A stretch of 11,998 nt of DNA from Bacteroidaceae bacterium (GTDB lineage: Bacteria > Bacteroidota > Bacteroidia > Bacteroidales > CHK158-818), in contig JAFUKV010000037.1 of NCBI GenBank assembly GCA_017467745.1, forward strand, positions 1 through 11,998, in the 5' to 3' direction. The stretch's first letter is position 1. The number at the start of each line of letters is the position of its first letter. Positions 1 through 6,652 of this stretch are shown here, in pieces. The position numbers and the translations under genes were made by a program. Below the pieces are notes generated by a model. The model was not told the DNA's origin, did not search any database, and saw only the letters and a list, made by a program, of their open reading frames with translations.

Positions 1-117
1 CAAACAACAATGCGCATTGATAGCCGCAACATTGCCTAACCCGCGCGTATATAATTCAGCTGTTCCATCTGCATATATGTTGAAACGGCAAGGACAGATT
101 CTCTCTTTAATGAACAA
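1..117 (-). CDS. possible partial hypothetical protein, runs off left edge
   Basis: A minus-strand frame of 39 codons is open to the window edge. It would begin at a TTG (117-115) with a purine-rich AGGGGA seven bases upstream; an in-frame stop lies further upstream and no ATG is available. The peptide starts MFIKERICPCRFNIYADGTA and has four Cys in 39 residues. Its codons use more G and C than the AT-rich DNA beside it, which favours real coding. The short motif YADGTAELY resembles segments in phage tail-type proteins, but this is too short to name a family. The opposite strand is also open here (QILSLMNKIGPLSLDN then stop at about 148), so strand choice is not secure. Function unknown. Confidence 0.3.
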   Translation of the reverse strand, partial: MFIKERICPCRFNIYADGTAELYTRGLGNVAAINAHCCL

Positions 118-248
118 AATAGGTCCCCTCTCTCTCGATAATTAATTTTTTAATGCTTGCCCTATAAAAAACGAGTTGTATTTATCATCTTCATCTATTT
201 ATACATCAATAATAAAATCTGAAATCATAAAATACCATATTCAAAACA

Positions 249-399
249 ATGATAAAAATAAGTCCGCGATAGTGTCATTCAAGACCTGATATGTTTGCAA
301 GAGTTTCTTAATGAATTAGGAAAATCAAATATTTATGGCATATCTGCCATAGATATAGAATCTTTATTTGCGTATTTTTTCGAATATAATAGAGATTAA
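249..399 (+). pseudogene. possible frameshifted small gene remnant
   Basis: An ATG at 249 gives MIKISPR and then hits TAG at 270. A one-base shift at about 268 joins it to a frame open from 262 to TAA 397-399, reading DSVIQDLICLQEFLNELGKS and ending in FFEYNRD. The joined product would be about 50 residues, acidic and leucine-rich, with helix-like spacing. No family is recognised. A 7 bp hairpin (TATGGCA/TGCCATA, 334-351) lies inside it. Open runs of about 45 codons are expected by chance in DNA this AT-rich, so the support is only the protein-like composition and the neat join to an ATG. The gap around it (118-248 and 400-545) shows nothing else I can support. Confidence 0.25.
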
Positions 400-545
400 A
401 ATATTGCCAACAAAGTAGATATAACAGCTAAACGCTGTTTCTCTCCAAAACCATAAACGACTAACAAGCAACAATTCCCACATCATATTCATTTTATTTT
501 TAAAGTTTATAAATAATATTTCTGCAACGTGATTTTTATACCAAA

Positions 546-581
546 TTGCTATCTCTATATTGCAATTTATTCGTATTTTTG
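546..581 (+). promoter_or_regulatory. candidate promoter for pta-ackA
   Basis: TATTTTTG at 574-581 matches the Bacteroidetes -7 element TAnnTTTG. The nearest upstream TTG (546-548) is 25 bases away, longer than the usual 19-21, so the -33 element is weak. The predicted start near 588 gives a leader of about 45 bases before the pta ATG. Confidence 0.45.
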
Positions 582-631
582 CCTCAATTTTACATAATAA
601 TGCCGAATTCACATAAATATCCTATATAGCT

Positions 632-1648
632 ATGGATTTAATAAAACAAATTGTGGCGCGCGCACAAGCAAATAAACAGCGCATCGTTCTGCCGGAAGGA
701 ACGGAAGAACGCACTATAAAAGCGGCCGACCGCCTGATAGCCGATGGTGTAGCCGATATTATTTTAATCGGAAACCCCGACGAAATAATGGCTTTATCGC
801 AACAATACGGATTGAATCATATTTCTGAGGCAACGTTGGTAGATCCGTTAAATCACGAAAAGAAGGGAGAATATGCAGAATTGTTGTGGAACTTGCGCAA
901 AAGTAAAGGCATGACATTAGAACAAGCTACAAAATTGGCGGAAGATCCTCTGTTTTTAGCTTGCTTAATGATTAAGAATGGCGATGCAGACGGTGAGATT
1001 GCCGGAGCTCAAAATACAACGGGAAACGTTCTGCGTCCTGCATTCCAGATTATTAAAACAGCGCCCGGTATCAGTGTTGTTTCAGGAGCGTTTTTAATGT
1101 TTATGCCGAATAAATCGTACGGAGAAAATGGAGTAATGGTATTTGCCGATTGCGCCGTTTTGCCTAATCCTACGGCCGAAGAGTTGGCGCAAATAGCCGT
1201 TTCTACGGGACAAACAGCCCGTGCATTGGGCGGATTTGAACCTCGTATCGCAATGTTGAGTTTTTCAACAAAAGGCAGCGCAAAACACGAAATGGTCGAT
1301 AAAGTAGTAAAAGCTACTCAACTTGCTCGGGAAATGGATCCGAGTTTACAAATTGACGGCGAATTGCAAGCGGATGCGGCTTTGGTTCCGTCTGTGGCTG
1401 CATCAAAAGCTCCCGGCAGCGAAGTTGCCGGTAAGGCTAACGTATTAGTTTTCCCCACACTTGAAACAGGAAATATAGCTTATAAGTTGGTTCAACGCTT
1501 GGCAGGCGCAGAAGCGGTAGGCCCTATTTTACAAGGAATTGCGGCTCCGGTAAATGACTTGTCTCGCGGATGTTCGGTAGATGATGTGTATAAAATGGTT
1601 GCAATTGCCGCAAATCAGGCAATTGCCGCAAAAGAATTAAATAAATAA
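632..1648 (+). CDS. pta: phosphate acetyltransferase
   Basis: Phosphotransacetylase converts acetyl-CoA and phosphate to acetyl phosphate and CoA in the cytoplasm, the first step of acetate formation. The 338-residue protein is the short, single-domain form (PTA_PTB family) without the N-terminal DRTGG/BioD-like extension of the E. coli type. Family landmarks are GDADGEIAGAQNTTGNVLRP (117-136), the serine/lysine loop FSTKGSAKHE (211-220), and the C-terminal signature GPILQGIAAPVNDLSRG (297-313). The start MDLIKQIVARA fits the family's N-terminus. The stop lies four bases before ackA, so the two are surely co-transcribed, making acetyl phosphate and then using it for ATP. No truncation is visible. 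The identification is secure. Confidence 0.97.
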   Translation: MDLIKQIVARAQANKQRIVLPEGTEERTIKAADRLIADGVADIILIGNPDEIMALSQQYGLNHISEATLVDPLNHEKKGEYAELLWNLRKSKGMTLEQATKLAEDPLFLACLMIKNGDADGEIAGAQNTTGNVLRPAFQIIKTAPGISVVSGAFLMFMPNKSYGENGVMVFADCAVLPNPTAEELAQIAVSTGQTARALGGFEPRIAMLSFSTKGSAKHEMVDKVVKATQLAREMDPSLQIDGELQADAALVPSVAASKAPGSEVAGKANVLVFPTLETGNIAYKLVQRLAGAEAVGPILQGIAAPVNDLSRGCSVDDVYKMVAIAANQAIAAKELNK

Positions 1649-1652
1649 AAAG

Positions 1653-2852
1653 ATGAAAGTATTGGTTCTGAATTGCGGTAGTTCTTCTATCAAATACAAA
1701 TTATTTGAAACAGAAACTGCCGATGTATTGGCGCAGGGAGGAATTGAAAAAATCGGTATGCAAGATTCTTTCTTGAAACTGACTTTGCCTAATGGGGAGA
1801 AAAAAATTCTTGAAAAAGAGATACATGAACATGCCGCCGGTATTGCATTTATTTTAAACGCATTAACAAATCCTGAGTTCGGCGCGATTAAATCGTTGAC
1901 AGAAATCGACGCCGTAGGGCACCGTGTTGTGCATGGTGGAGAAAAATTCAGCGAATCGGTATTGATAGACAAGAATGTTATCGACATGATTGTTGCATGT
2001 AACGACTTGGCTCCGTTACACAATCCGGCCAACCTGAAAGGTATTAATGCCATATCCGCAATTTTACCCGATGTACCTCAGGTAGCGGTATTCGATACGG
2101 CTTTCCACCAAACAATGCCTGCTTACGCATACATGTACGGGCTGCCTTACTCATTGTACGAAAAATACGCTGTGCGTCGATACGGTTTTCACGGAACAAG
2201 CCACCGTTACGTATCGCGTCGAGCTTGCGAATTTTTAGGTGTTCCATACGAAAAACAGCGCATTATTACTTGCCATATCGGTAATGGTGGGTCTATTGCC
2301 GCCATTAAAGACGGTAAATCCGTTGACACGTCTATGGGGTTTACTCCGGTTGAAGGTTTATTGATGGGAACTCGAAGCGGCGATGTAGATGCAGGTGCAT
2401 TATCGTTTATTATGGATAAAGAAGGTCTCGACTCGAAAGGGATCTCTACATTGGTAAATAAACAAAGCGGTGTATTGGGTGTATCGGGTATCGGTTCTGA
2501 TATGCGTGAGATAGAAGCTGCGGTTGCGCAAGGCGACGAGCGAGCTATCTTGGCGATGGATATGTACAATTACCGCATTCGCAAATATATCGGAGCATAT
2601 GCAGCGGCTTTGGGCGGTGTAGATATTATTGTCTTTACCGGTGGCGTGGGAGAAAATCAGTTTGCTACCCGCGAGGCAGTTTGCCGTCCGTTGGAATTTA
2701 TGGGTGTAAAAATAAATGAGAAATTAAATGAAGGCTTACGTGGCAAAGAAGTTGATTTGTCGGCTCCGGATTCTAAGGTTAAAGTAGTAGTTATACCTAC
2801 CGATGAAGAACTGATGATTGCTTCGGATACTCAAACTATATTGAAAAAATAA
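1653..2852 (+). CDS. ackA: acetate kinase
   Basis: Acetate kinase transfers the phosphoryl group of acetyl phosphate to ADP, giving acetate and ATP. It is a dimeric ASKHA-fold enzyme of usual length (399 residues). The N-terminal VLNCGSSSIKYKLF (4-18) carries the catalytic Asn7. GHRVVHGG (89-96) supplies Arg91, VFDTAFH (146-152) Asp148, RRYGFHGTSH (175-184) His180, and MGTRSGDVD (238-246) Arg241. The phosphate loop is FTGGVGEN (328-335), and IPTDEELMIA (381-390) carries the conserved acidic residue near the C-terminus. All residues known to matter in the family are present. It follows pta with a four-base gap and is followed by a strong terminator, so it closes the operon. Confidence 0.98.
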   Translation: MKVLVLNCGSSSIKYKLFETETADVLAQGGIEKIGMQDSFLKLTLPNGEKKILEKEIHEHAAGIAFILNALTNPEFGAIKSLTEIDAVGHRVVHGGEKFSESVLIDKNVIDMIVACNDLAPLHNPANLKGINAISAILPDVPQVAVFDTAFHQTMPAYAYMYGLPYSLYEKYAVRRYGFHGTSHRYVSRRACEFLGVPYEKQRIITCHIGNGGSIAAIKDGKSVDTSMGFTPVEGLLMGTRSGDVDAGALSFIMDKEGLDSKGISTLVNKQSGVLGVSGIGSDMREIEAAVAQGDERAILAMDMYNYRIRKYIGAYAAALGGVDIIVFTGGVGENQFATREAVCRPLEFMGVKINEKLNEGLRGKEVDLSAPDSKVKVVVIPTDEELMIASDTQTILKK

Positions 2853-2868
2853 AAACAGAGCAATTTAA

Positions 2869-2915
2869 AAAAGAAAAGAGGAAACGCCTTTCGAGGCATT
2901 TTCCTCTTTTCTTTT
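2869..2915 (+). terminator. intrinsic terminator after ackA
   Basis: A long hairpin begins 17 bases after the ackA stop. A perfect 16 bp outer stem (2869-2884 with 2900-2915) carries an inner GCCT/AGGC stem capped by a TTCG tetraloop (2890-2893), with a small internal loop between. The A-rich left and T-rich right arms would let it act in both directions. Confidence 0.9.
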
Positions 2916-2932
2916 AAATAATTTTGTTATTT

Positions 2933-3150
2933 TCAATTTTGAAGAAATGAAATAATATCGGAAACCCTGTGTATCTTATATTTCCCTTCCGAGTCAAACA
3001 GATTTGCCGATAGTAATTTTTTCAAAGATTTATTCGTTTCCGACTGCTTAATTAGATAATCTATATTTTGAAGAATTGTTTTCTCGTAAGCTATTCTATT
3101 ATTTCTCTATTTTTATCAATTACCGAAAGTTTATTTATATGTTTACAAAG
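2933..3150 (-). pseudogene. possible frameshifted gene remnant
   Basis: On the minus strand a frame ending at TGA (2935-2933) is open back to 3106 for 57 codons, with no ATG. It reads EKTILQNIDYLIKQSETNKS and ends KIHRVSDIISFLQN. An overlapping second frame, 3150-3094, reads KHINKLSVIDKNREIIE then stop, and a one-base shift near 3093 would fuse the two into about 74 residues of charged, helix-like protein. The composition looks like genuine protein, but I recognise no family and the start is missing. It faces the terminator side of ackA. A chance open frame in AT-rich DNA is the main alternative. Confidence 0.3.
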
Positions 3151-3295
3151 TTATAAAATAATGTGATAAAAAGAAAATTGAAGAAAGATGGTGTTTTGCT
3201 TGTTTTTAATGTTTATCCACAGATAGAAGATTCGACTACCAGAGTAAAATTTTGTCTGATAGAATTTAAGGGTAATTAGCTTGGGCTGATATTAT
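3151..3295. other. gap with one isolated DnaA-box match
   Basis: I see no gene in this stretch. TTATCCACA at 3213-3221 is a perfect match to the DnaA-box consensus, but no cluster of boxes and no origin-type gene is near, so it is probably chance. Confidence 0.2.
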
Positions 3296-3343
3296 AAAAA
3301 AGCGAAACGTTACAGAAAAGGCTCCCCGCGACGCTTCGCTTTT
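3296..3343 (-). terminator. intrinsic terminator of the FadL-like porin gene
   Basis: Read on the minus strand, a 9 bp stem (3335-3343 with 3298-3306) is extended by CG/CG pairs after one mismatch. It surrounds a GC-containing loop and is followed by a run of six T (3301-3296 complement). It begins about 20 bases after the porin stop codon. Confidence 0.8.
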
Positions 3344-3364
3344 GCGCGAGATATGTGTATGTGA

Positions 3365-4669
3365 TTAATATCTGTACGATAGTCCCAAAGAGGGTGAAAT
3401 AGCGATATTGGTGTAACGTCCGTTCAGTTCTGCCGGTTGTCCTAAACTATTAGTATAGGAATATTTACCGTATCGACTGATTCCTTGTATATACAAAAAT
3501 GCGAAATCAATAGAAAGCCTTTGTACAGGACGGAAACTAAATCCGGCAGAAATGCCGATTTTATCCATACCCGGAGTTTCCGGATTGTACAATTCTTTTC
3601 TGATAGGAGACTGGTCATAATAAAGGCCTGCGCGTAAATCGAAACGATCTGTCAGGTTATATTCTCCACCAATACGGTAAGCAGCAACGTTTTTGTAGTT
3701 TTTCTTTGCACGGAGACTATATCCGTTCAAAACATTTTGTGAGAACTTGATATCTAATTCATCGTACGTTTTCCAAAATACTGTTTGGGCTTCGGCAGAA
3801 AGCAGCAACCGGTCGGTAGCTTTGTATGCTATCCCGACATTCAGGTTAGCCGGCATAGGCATTTCTGCTGAAAATGTACCTTGATCTAATTGCGGGAAAG
3901 TAGGTAAGGCTTGGATAACCGGCTTGATGGCGTCACTGGCGTAATCGAGGTGCGCGGTTCCTTCGTCTACTTTCATTTTTACGCACGAGCGAAAAGAGGC
4001 TCCCAAAGAAATACGTTCCGTCAGATCATACAAAATACCGACATTGTATCCTAAACTTATTTTAGAACTTCCCGTTAATGTCGCTGACACGGGAATAACA
4101 TCGGCAAATTCGGGTCCCATACCCATTGCTGTAAGGGTTCCGGCAGGCAACATGGCACGAGAAAGCTCCACATTTCCGAATGCTATCATCATACCGGCGC
4201 CGATACTTAACTTATCGCAAATTTTGTACGATAATGTAGGTTGAATATTGAACGATTTTAGAGAAATGTCTTGTATTACATCTGCCCCAACCCAGTTTTT
4301 CCCCCATTTTAAAGAACTTCCATAAGGATTATTCACACCGATACCGGCAGCTAAATTATCATAGATTTTAAATCCTGCATATGCGAAAAATGGAGTACTG
4401 ATAGGATTATCCGTTTTTGATTTGATACCATTGCTTTTGAATGTCGCTATCGGGTATGTAAATGATGCTCCTGCAGATAAATCGATAGCGTTTTCCATAA
4501 AAACCATTCCGGCAGGATTGAAGTGCATGCTTTCCGCTCCTAATTTTAATGCCGCCCCTACATGTCCCATTGCTGTTTGTTTTGCACTTTGCAGATTAAC
4601 CTGATAACCTTCGGCAAATGACGAGAGGGAGATTGTTGTAGCTATTAATACGGCTGATAATTTTTTCAT
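3365..4669 (-). CDS. OmpP1/FadL family outer-membrane transport protein
   Basis: Predicted outer-membrane beta-barrel of the FadL/TodX/OmpP1 family, which lets hydrophobic compounds such as fatty acids cross the outer membrane. The chosen start gives MKKLSAVLIATTISLSSFAE, a clean type I signal peptide with cleavage after SSFA; an upstream in-frame ATG at 4720 would put 17 residues before it and spoil this. The mature N-terminus GYQVNLQSAKQTAMGHVGAA and the following FNPAGM (50-55) match the family's hatch-region pattern. The rest alternates polar and aromatic residues as in beta strands and ends in SLGLSYRY, with the terminal aromatic expected for barrel assembly. At 434 residues it has typical length. 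It is transcribed alone, with its own promoter and terminator. The substrate cannot be told from sequence. Confidence 0.9.
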   Translation of the reverse strand: MKKLSAVLIATTISLSSFAEGYQVNLQSAKQTAMGHVGAALKLGAESMHFNPAGMVFMENAIDLSAGASFTYPIATFKSNGIKSKTDNPISTPFFAYAGFKIYDNLAAGIGVNNPYGSSLKWGKNWVGADVIQDISLKSFNIQPTLSYKICDKLSIGAGMMIAFGNVELSRAMLPAGTLTAMGMGPEFADVIPVSATLTGSSKISLGYNVGILYDLTERISLGASFRSCVKMKVDEGTAHLDYASDAIKPVIQALPTFPQLDQGTFSAEMPMPANLNVGIAYKATDRLLLSAEAQTVFWKTYDELDIKFSQNVLNGYSLRAKKNYKNVAAYRIGGEYNLTDRFDLRAGLYYDQSPIRKELYNPETPGMDKIGISAGFSFRPVQRLSIDFAFLYIQGISRYGKYSYTNSLGQPAELNGRYTNIAISPSLGLSYRY

Positions 4670-4742
4670 AAACAGTGTATTTGTATAAATAAAAAAATAA
4701 AGCAAGGTATACTTTTTCAAGATACCCAGCTCAAAAACACGG

Positions 4743-4772
4743 CAAAGATAGTTGTAAATATAATTAGTGCAA
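4743..4772 (-). promoter_or_regulatory. promoter of the FadL-like porin gene
   Basis: On the minus strand, TATCTTTG (4750-4743) is an exact -7 match and TTG (4772-4770) sits 19 bases upstream as the -33 element. The predicted start near 4736 leaves a leader of about 67 bases. Confidence 0.75.
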
Positions 4773-4807
4773 TAAAAATAATTATATTTAAAATTGTCTC
4801 GATAATA

Positions 4808-4821
4808 ATTGTTTAAACAAT
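4808..4821. promoter_or_regulatory. 14 bp perfect palindrome between divergent promoters
   Basis: ATTGTTTAAACAAT is a perfect palindrome lying between the porin promoter and the rplU promoter. It is a candidate operator for a dimeric regulator acting on one or both genes. In AT-rich DNA it could also arise by chance. Confidence 0.3.
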
Positions 4822-4875
4822 CAATTTTTATTTGCTGTCTTTTTGCTTTTCACTATATTTTTGAAGTCATATTAG

Positions 4876-4906
4876 TTGTGCAATAAAAAATATTGTATTA
4901 TTTTTG
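4876..4906 (+). promoter_or_regulatory. promoter of rplU-rpmA
   Basis: TTG (4876-4878), a 20-base spacer and TATTTTTG (4899-4906) form a textbook Bacteroidetes promoter. The predicted start near 4913 gives a leader of about 72 bases before rplU. Confidence 0.8.
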
Positions 4907-4922
4907 TGCCCTGATTTCGTTT

Positions 4923-4970
4923 CGGGTTAAATAAGTGAATTATAAAATTCCACCCAGCGAAGGTAACCTG
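4923..4970 (+). promoter_or_regulatory. structured rplU leader, candidate autoregulatory element
   Basis: The untranslated leader can fold into an outer 7 bp stem (CGGGTTA 4923-4929 with TAACCTG 4964-4970, one G-U pair). It encloses a hairpin (4935-4941 with 4946-4953, single bulged C, ATAA loop) and an unpaired purine-rich CCAGCGAAGG at 4954-4963. Ribosomal protein operons often bind their own product at such leaders, and an L21 leader is known in Firmicutes. Its presence here is inference from hand folding. Confidence 0.35.
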
Positions 4971-4984
4971 TAATAATTAAACAG

Positions 4985-5296
4985 ATGTACGTAATTGTAG
5001 AAATTCAAGGACAACAATTTAAAGCGGAAGCCGGTAAAAAATTGTTTGTTCATCGTCTTGAAGCAGAGCGTGGCGCTGCTGTTGAATTCGATAAAGTATT
5101 GTTGTCTGACAAAGACGGCGAAGTGAAAATCGGCGCTCCGGTAATTGAAGGAGCCAAAGTGGTTTGCGAAGTATTGTCGCATGTACGTGGAGAAAAAGTA
5201 ATCGTTTTCAAGAAAAAAAGAAGAAAAGGTTATAGAAAACGCAATGGCCATCGCCAAAATTTCACAGAAGTGTTAATTAAAGAAGTAGTAGCTTAA
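4985..5296 (+). CDS. rplU: 50S ribosomal protein L21
   Basis: L21 binds 23S rRNA in the large ribosomal subunit. The protein has the typical length of 103 residues. It opens MYVIVEIQGQQFKAEAGKKL, the family's N-terminal strand pattern, and has the basic C-terminal segment FKKKRRKGYRKRNGHRQ, including the conserved GHRQ signature that contacts rRNA. It is the first gene of the rplU-rpmA pair, 20 bases ahead of rpmA, the order found in most bacteria. No oddities. Confidence 0.98.
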   Translation: MYVIVEIQGQQFKAEAGKKLFVHRLEAERGAAVEFDKVLLSDKDGEVKIGAPVIEGAKVVCEVLSHVRGEKVIVFKKKRRKGYRKRNGHRQNFTEVLIKEVVA

Positions 5297-5316
5297 TCCC
5301 CTAAAATTTAAGAAAA

Positions 5317-5577
5317 ATGGCTCATAAGAAAGGTGTCGGTAGTTCTAAGAACGGACGCGAATCGGAAAGTAAGCGATTAGGTGTTAAAGTATTCGGCGGT
5401 CAATTTGCGAAAGCCGGAAATATCATTGTTCGTCAAAGAGGAACAGTTCATCATCCGGGAGAAAACGTAGGTATCGGAAGAGATCATACGTTATTTGCTT
5501 TAATTGATGGTACGGTTGTATTCTGTAAAAAGAAAAACAGTCGTTCATTTGTTTCCGTAGAACCGCTTAATAATTAA
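5317..5577 (+). CDS. rpmA: 50S ribosomal protein L27
   Basis: L27 is a small large-subunit protein whose N-terminal tail reaches the peptidyl transferase centre and helps position tRNA. The 86-residue protein starts MAHKKGVGSSKNGRESESKR, the canonical form without the cleaved extension found in Firmicutes. It contains GGQFAKAGNIIVRQRGT and HHPGENVGIGRDHTLFA, the family core. It is co-transcribed with rplU and followed at once by a strong terminator, so the operon has only these two genes. Confidence 0.98.
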   Translation: MAHKKGVGSSKNGRESESKRLGVKVFGGQFAKAGNIIVRQRGTVHHPGENVGIGRDHTLFALIDGTVVFCKKKNSRSFVSVEPLNN

Positions 5578-5622
5578 TATGTAAAGAAAATGACATGCAA
5601 AACTACGCATTGTCAAGATAAC

Positions 5623-5656
5623 ACAAAGCCGGATAAAGTTATTTATCCGGCTTTGT
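5623..5656 (+). terminator. intrinsic terminator after rpmA
   Basis: A perfect 15 bp hairpin (5623-5637 with 5642-5656, core AAAGCCGGAT) has a GTTA loop and is followed by TATTTG, a modest T-rich tail, 45 bases after the rpmA stop. Confidence 0.9.
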
Positions 5657-6094
5657 TATTTGTATATTTAACCTGAATCTGCATAATATAAACAAGATAC
5701 TTGCAAAGAAAATGTATTATAATCCGACTATAATTCAGAGCAGAATAAATTAAAGGATTTATCATTTCACATCCAAAATAATTTATAATTAGAGCTTATT
5801 ATCAGACAACAATTATTCTACTCTGAAACTTTTTCCGTTATTAAATGTTCATAATAGCAGAAAGAATATATTAGGTTTCATGAAAGATAAATTCCTTTGA
5901 AACAACCGTTGAAATCTATTATTTCATAGGATGTCTGTATTTTTTATAAGGATTTTCCGTTTTTTTCGCTTGGTCTCAGAAAAATATACTATCTTAGCCT
6001 CGTATTTTTACTATTCTACAGAAGCCAAAAGAAAGGATTATACTAAAAAATTTTTCTGGATATAATTATTGCATCAATACTTATATAATTAATA
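5657..6094. other. gene-free AT-rich gap
   Basis: Stops are frequent in all frames. The longest run, a minus-strand frame ending inside the rpmA terminator, is about 50 codons of low-complexity hydrophobic sequence and is not convincing. I see no clear promoter or RNA gene. Confidence 0.6.
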
Positions 6095-6209
6095 GTTCTG
6101 TTTCCGGCATTTCTCGATGTGAATCGATAATGTAGTTTTTTTCTCGATGCGAATCGATAATTATTAAATGCACACACTTGTAAATTCAACAACTTTGTCG
6201 GGACAGAAC
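6095..6209. mobile_element. MITE-like element with imperfect terminal inverted repeats
   Basis: GTTCTGTTTCCGGCA at 6095-6109 is matched in inverse orientation by TGTCGGGACAGAAC at 6196-6209. The outer seven bases are perfect and inner positions are mostly conserved. The ends are flanked by TA on both sides (6093-6094 and 6210-6211), as a TA-target transposon would leave, although the flanking symmetry (AATA/TATT) makes the duplication ambiguous. The 115 bp between the ends encodes nothing and holds two internal repeats. It could be a non-autonomous element or an internally deleted IS. A simple stem-loop is the alternative. Confidence 0.4.
6111..6161 (+). repeat. two 21 bp direct repeats with internal dyads, 30 bp period
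   Basis: Copies at 6111-6131 and 6141-6161 differ at one base (T or C at the tenth position). Each contains TCGAT-N4-ATCGA (6114-6127 and 6144-6157), an inverted repeat of binding-site size. The 30 bp period is close to three helical turns, so two dimers would sit on the same face of the DNA. Confidence 0.75.
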
Positions 6210-6310
6210 TATTATTTTAATTTGCTTTTCTATTAAAAATATGCTATTATATCCTAATTAATAGGTTTAATATCTTCTATCCTCAAATTTATTATAGATA
6301 TATGGGGGAT

Positions 6311-6350
6311 AAAACGAAGCGTTCAATTTTGACACTTCGTTTTAGTTTTT
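6311..6350 (+). terminator. orphan terminator-like hairpin
   Basis: AAAACGAAG (6311-6319) pairs with CTTCGTTTT (6335-6343) around a 15-base loop, followed by AGTTTTT. No gene or clear promoter lies upstream on this strand, so it may be a relic or the end of an unseen small RNA. Confidence 0.4.
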
Positions 6351-6420
6351 CTCAACTTTTCGTTTTTACGATTATAGATAATTATAAAAACAAAATTACT
6401 ACGAACAACTTTTCGGTGAA

Positions 6421-6449
6421 AACTTATCAACACCGTATGCTGATAAGTT
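6421..6449. repeat. 9 bp inverted repeat (hairpin)
   Basis: AACTTATCA (6421-6429) and TGATAAGTT (6441-6449) are perfect inverted repeats around an 11-base loop, followed by GTTTATATT. It could be a weak terminator or a protein-binding site. Confidence 0.45.
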
Positions 6450-6465
6450 GTTTATATTACGTTAA

Positions 6466-6621
6466 TATGTACATGCTCAATGGGTATATGCAATTATAGG
6501 CAGCTTAGCATCTCAACCTTCCGGCGATGGTGAATCTTTGACAAATATTAATCAAAAATTTAATTACGGATATTTTTCTTTAATTAGAAATAGTCATATC
6601 TTTGTTGAGTTTAAAAAATAA
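6466..6621 (+). pseudogene. possible C-terminal gene remnant upstream of mdh
   Basis: A frame open for 51 codons ends at TAA 6619-6621 and lacks a start. It reads AQWVYAIIGSLASQPSGDGE, then a segment ending FSLIRNSHIFVEFKK. The mix of Gly, Ser, Asp and aromatic residues and the locally higher G+C (6499-6540) look like real protein rather than noise, and a stop (6463-6465) just upstream would mark the break point. It overlaps the mdh promoter, which a working gene could tolerate but a decayed one explains easily. No family is recognised, and chance remains possible. Confidence 0.3.
6597..6604 (+). promoter_or_regulatory. promoter -7 element of mdh
   Basis: TATCTTTG matches TAnnTTTG exactly. 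The region 20 bases upstream (TTTTTCTT, 6573-6580) gives only a poor -33 element. The predicted start near 6611 leaves a leader of about 42 bases. Confidence 0.55.
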
Positions 6622-6652
6622 AATCTTATTCATCAAAATAAATTTATAGATT

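Noticed and set aside
364..612. Minus-strand 82-codon frame between the left edge and pta
   Set aside because: It overlaps the pta promoter, is rich in Ile, Phe, Trp and Lys as expected of translated AT-rich noncoding DNA, and has no ribosome site or signal that supports it.
3213..3221. Perfect DnaA box as a possible replication origin
   Set aside because: A single box without a cluster, AT-rich unwinding repeats or dnaA/gidA-type neighbours is expected by chance.
4670..4720. Longer start for the FadL-like porin
   Set aside because: It would add 17 residues ahead of a complete signal peptide; MKKLSAVLIA is the natural start.
5657..5810. Minus-strand frame of about 50 codons reading into the rpmA terminator
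   Set aside because: The composition is hydrophobic and repetitive and its end is formed by the terminator stem; runs of this length are expected in such AT-rich DNA.
6302..6499. Plus-strand 65-codon frame upstream of mdh
   Set aside because: It spans two hairpins, has low-complexity composition and no promoter; the other frame at 6466-6621 looks more protein-like.
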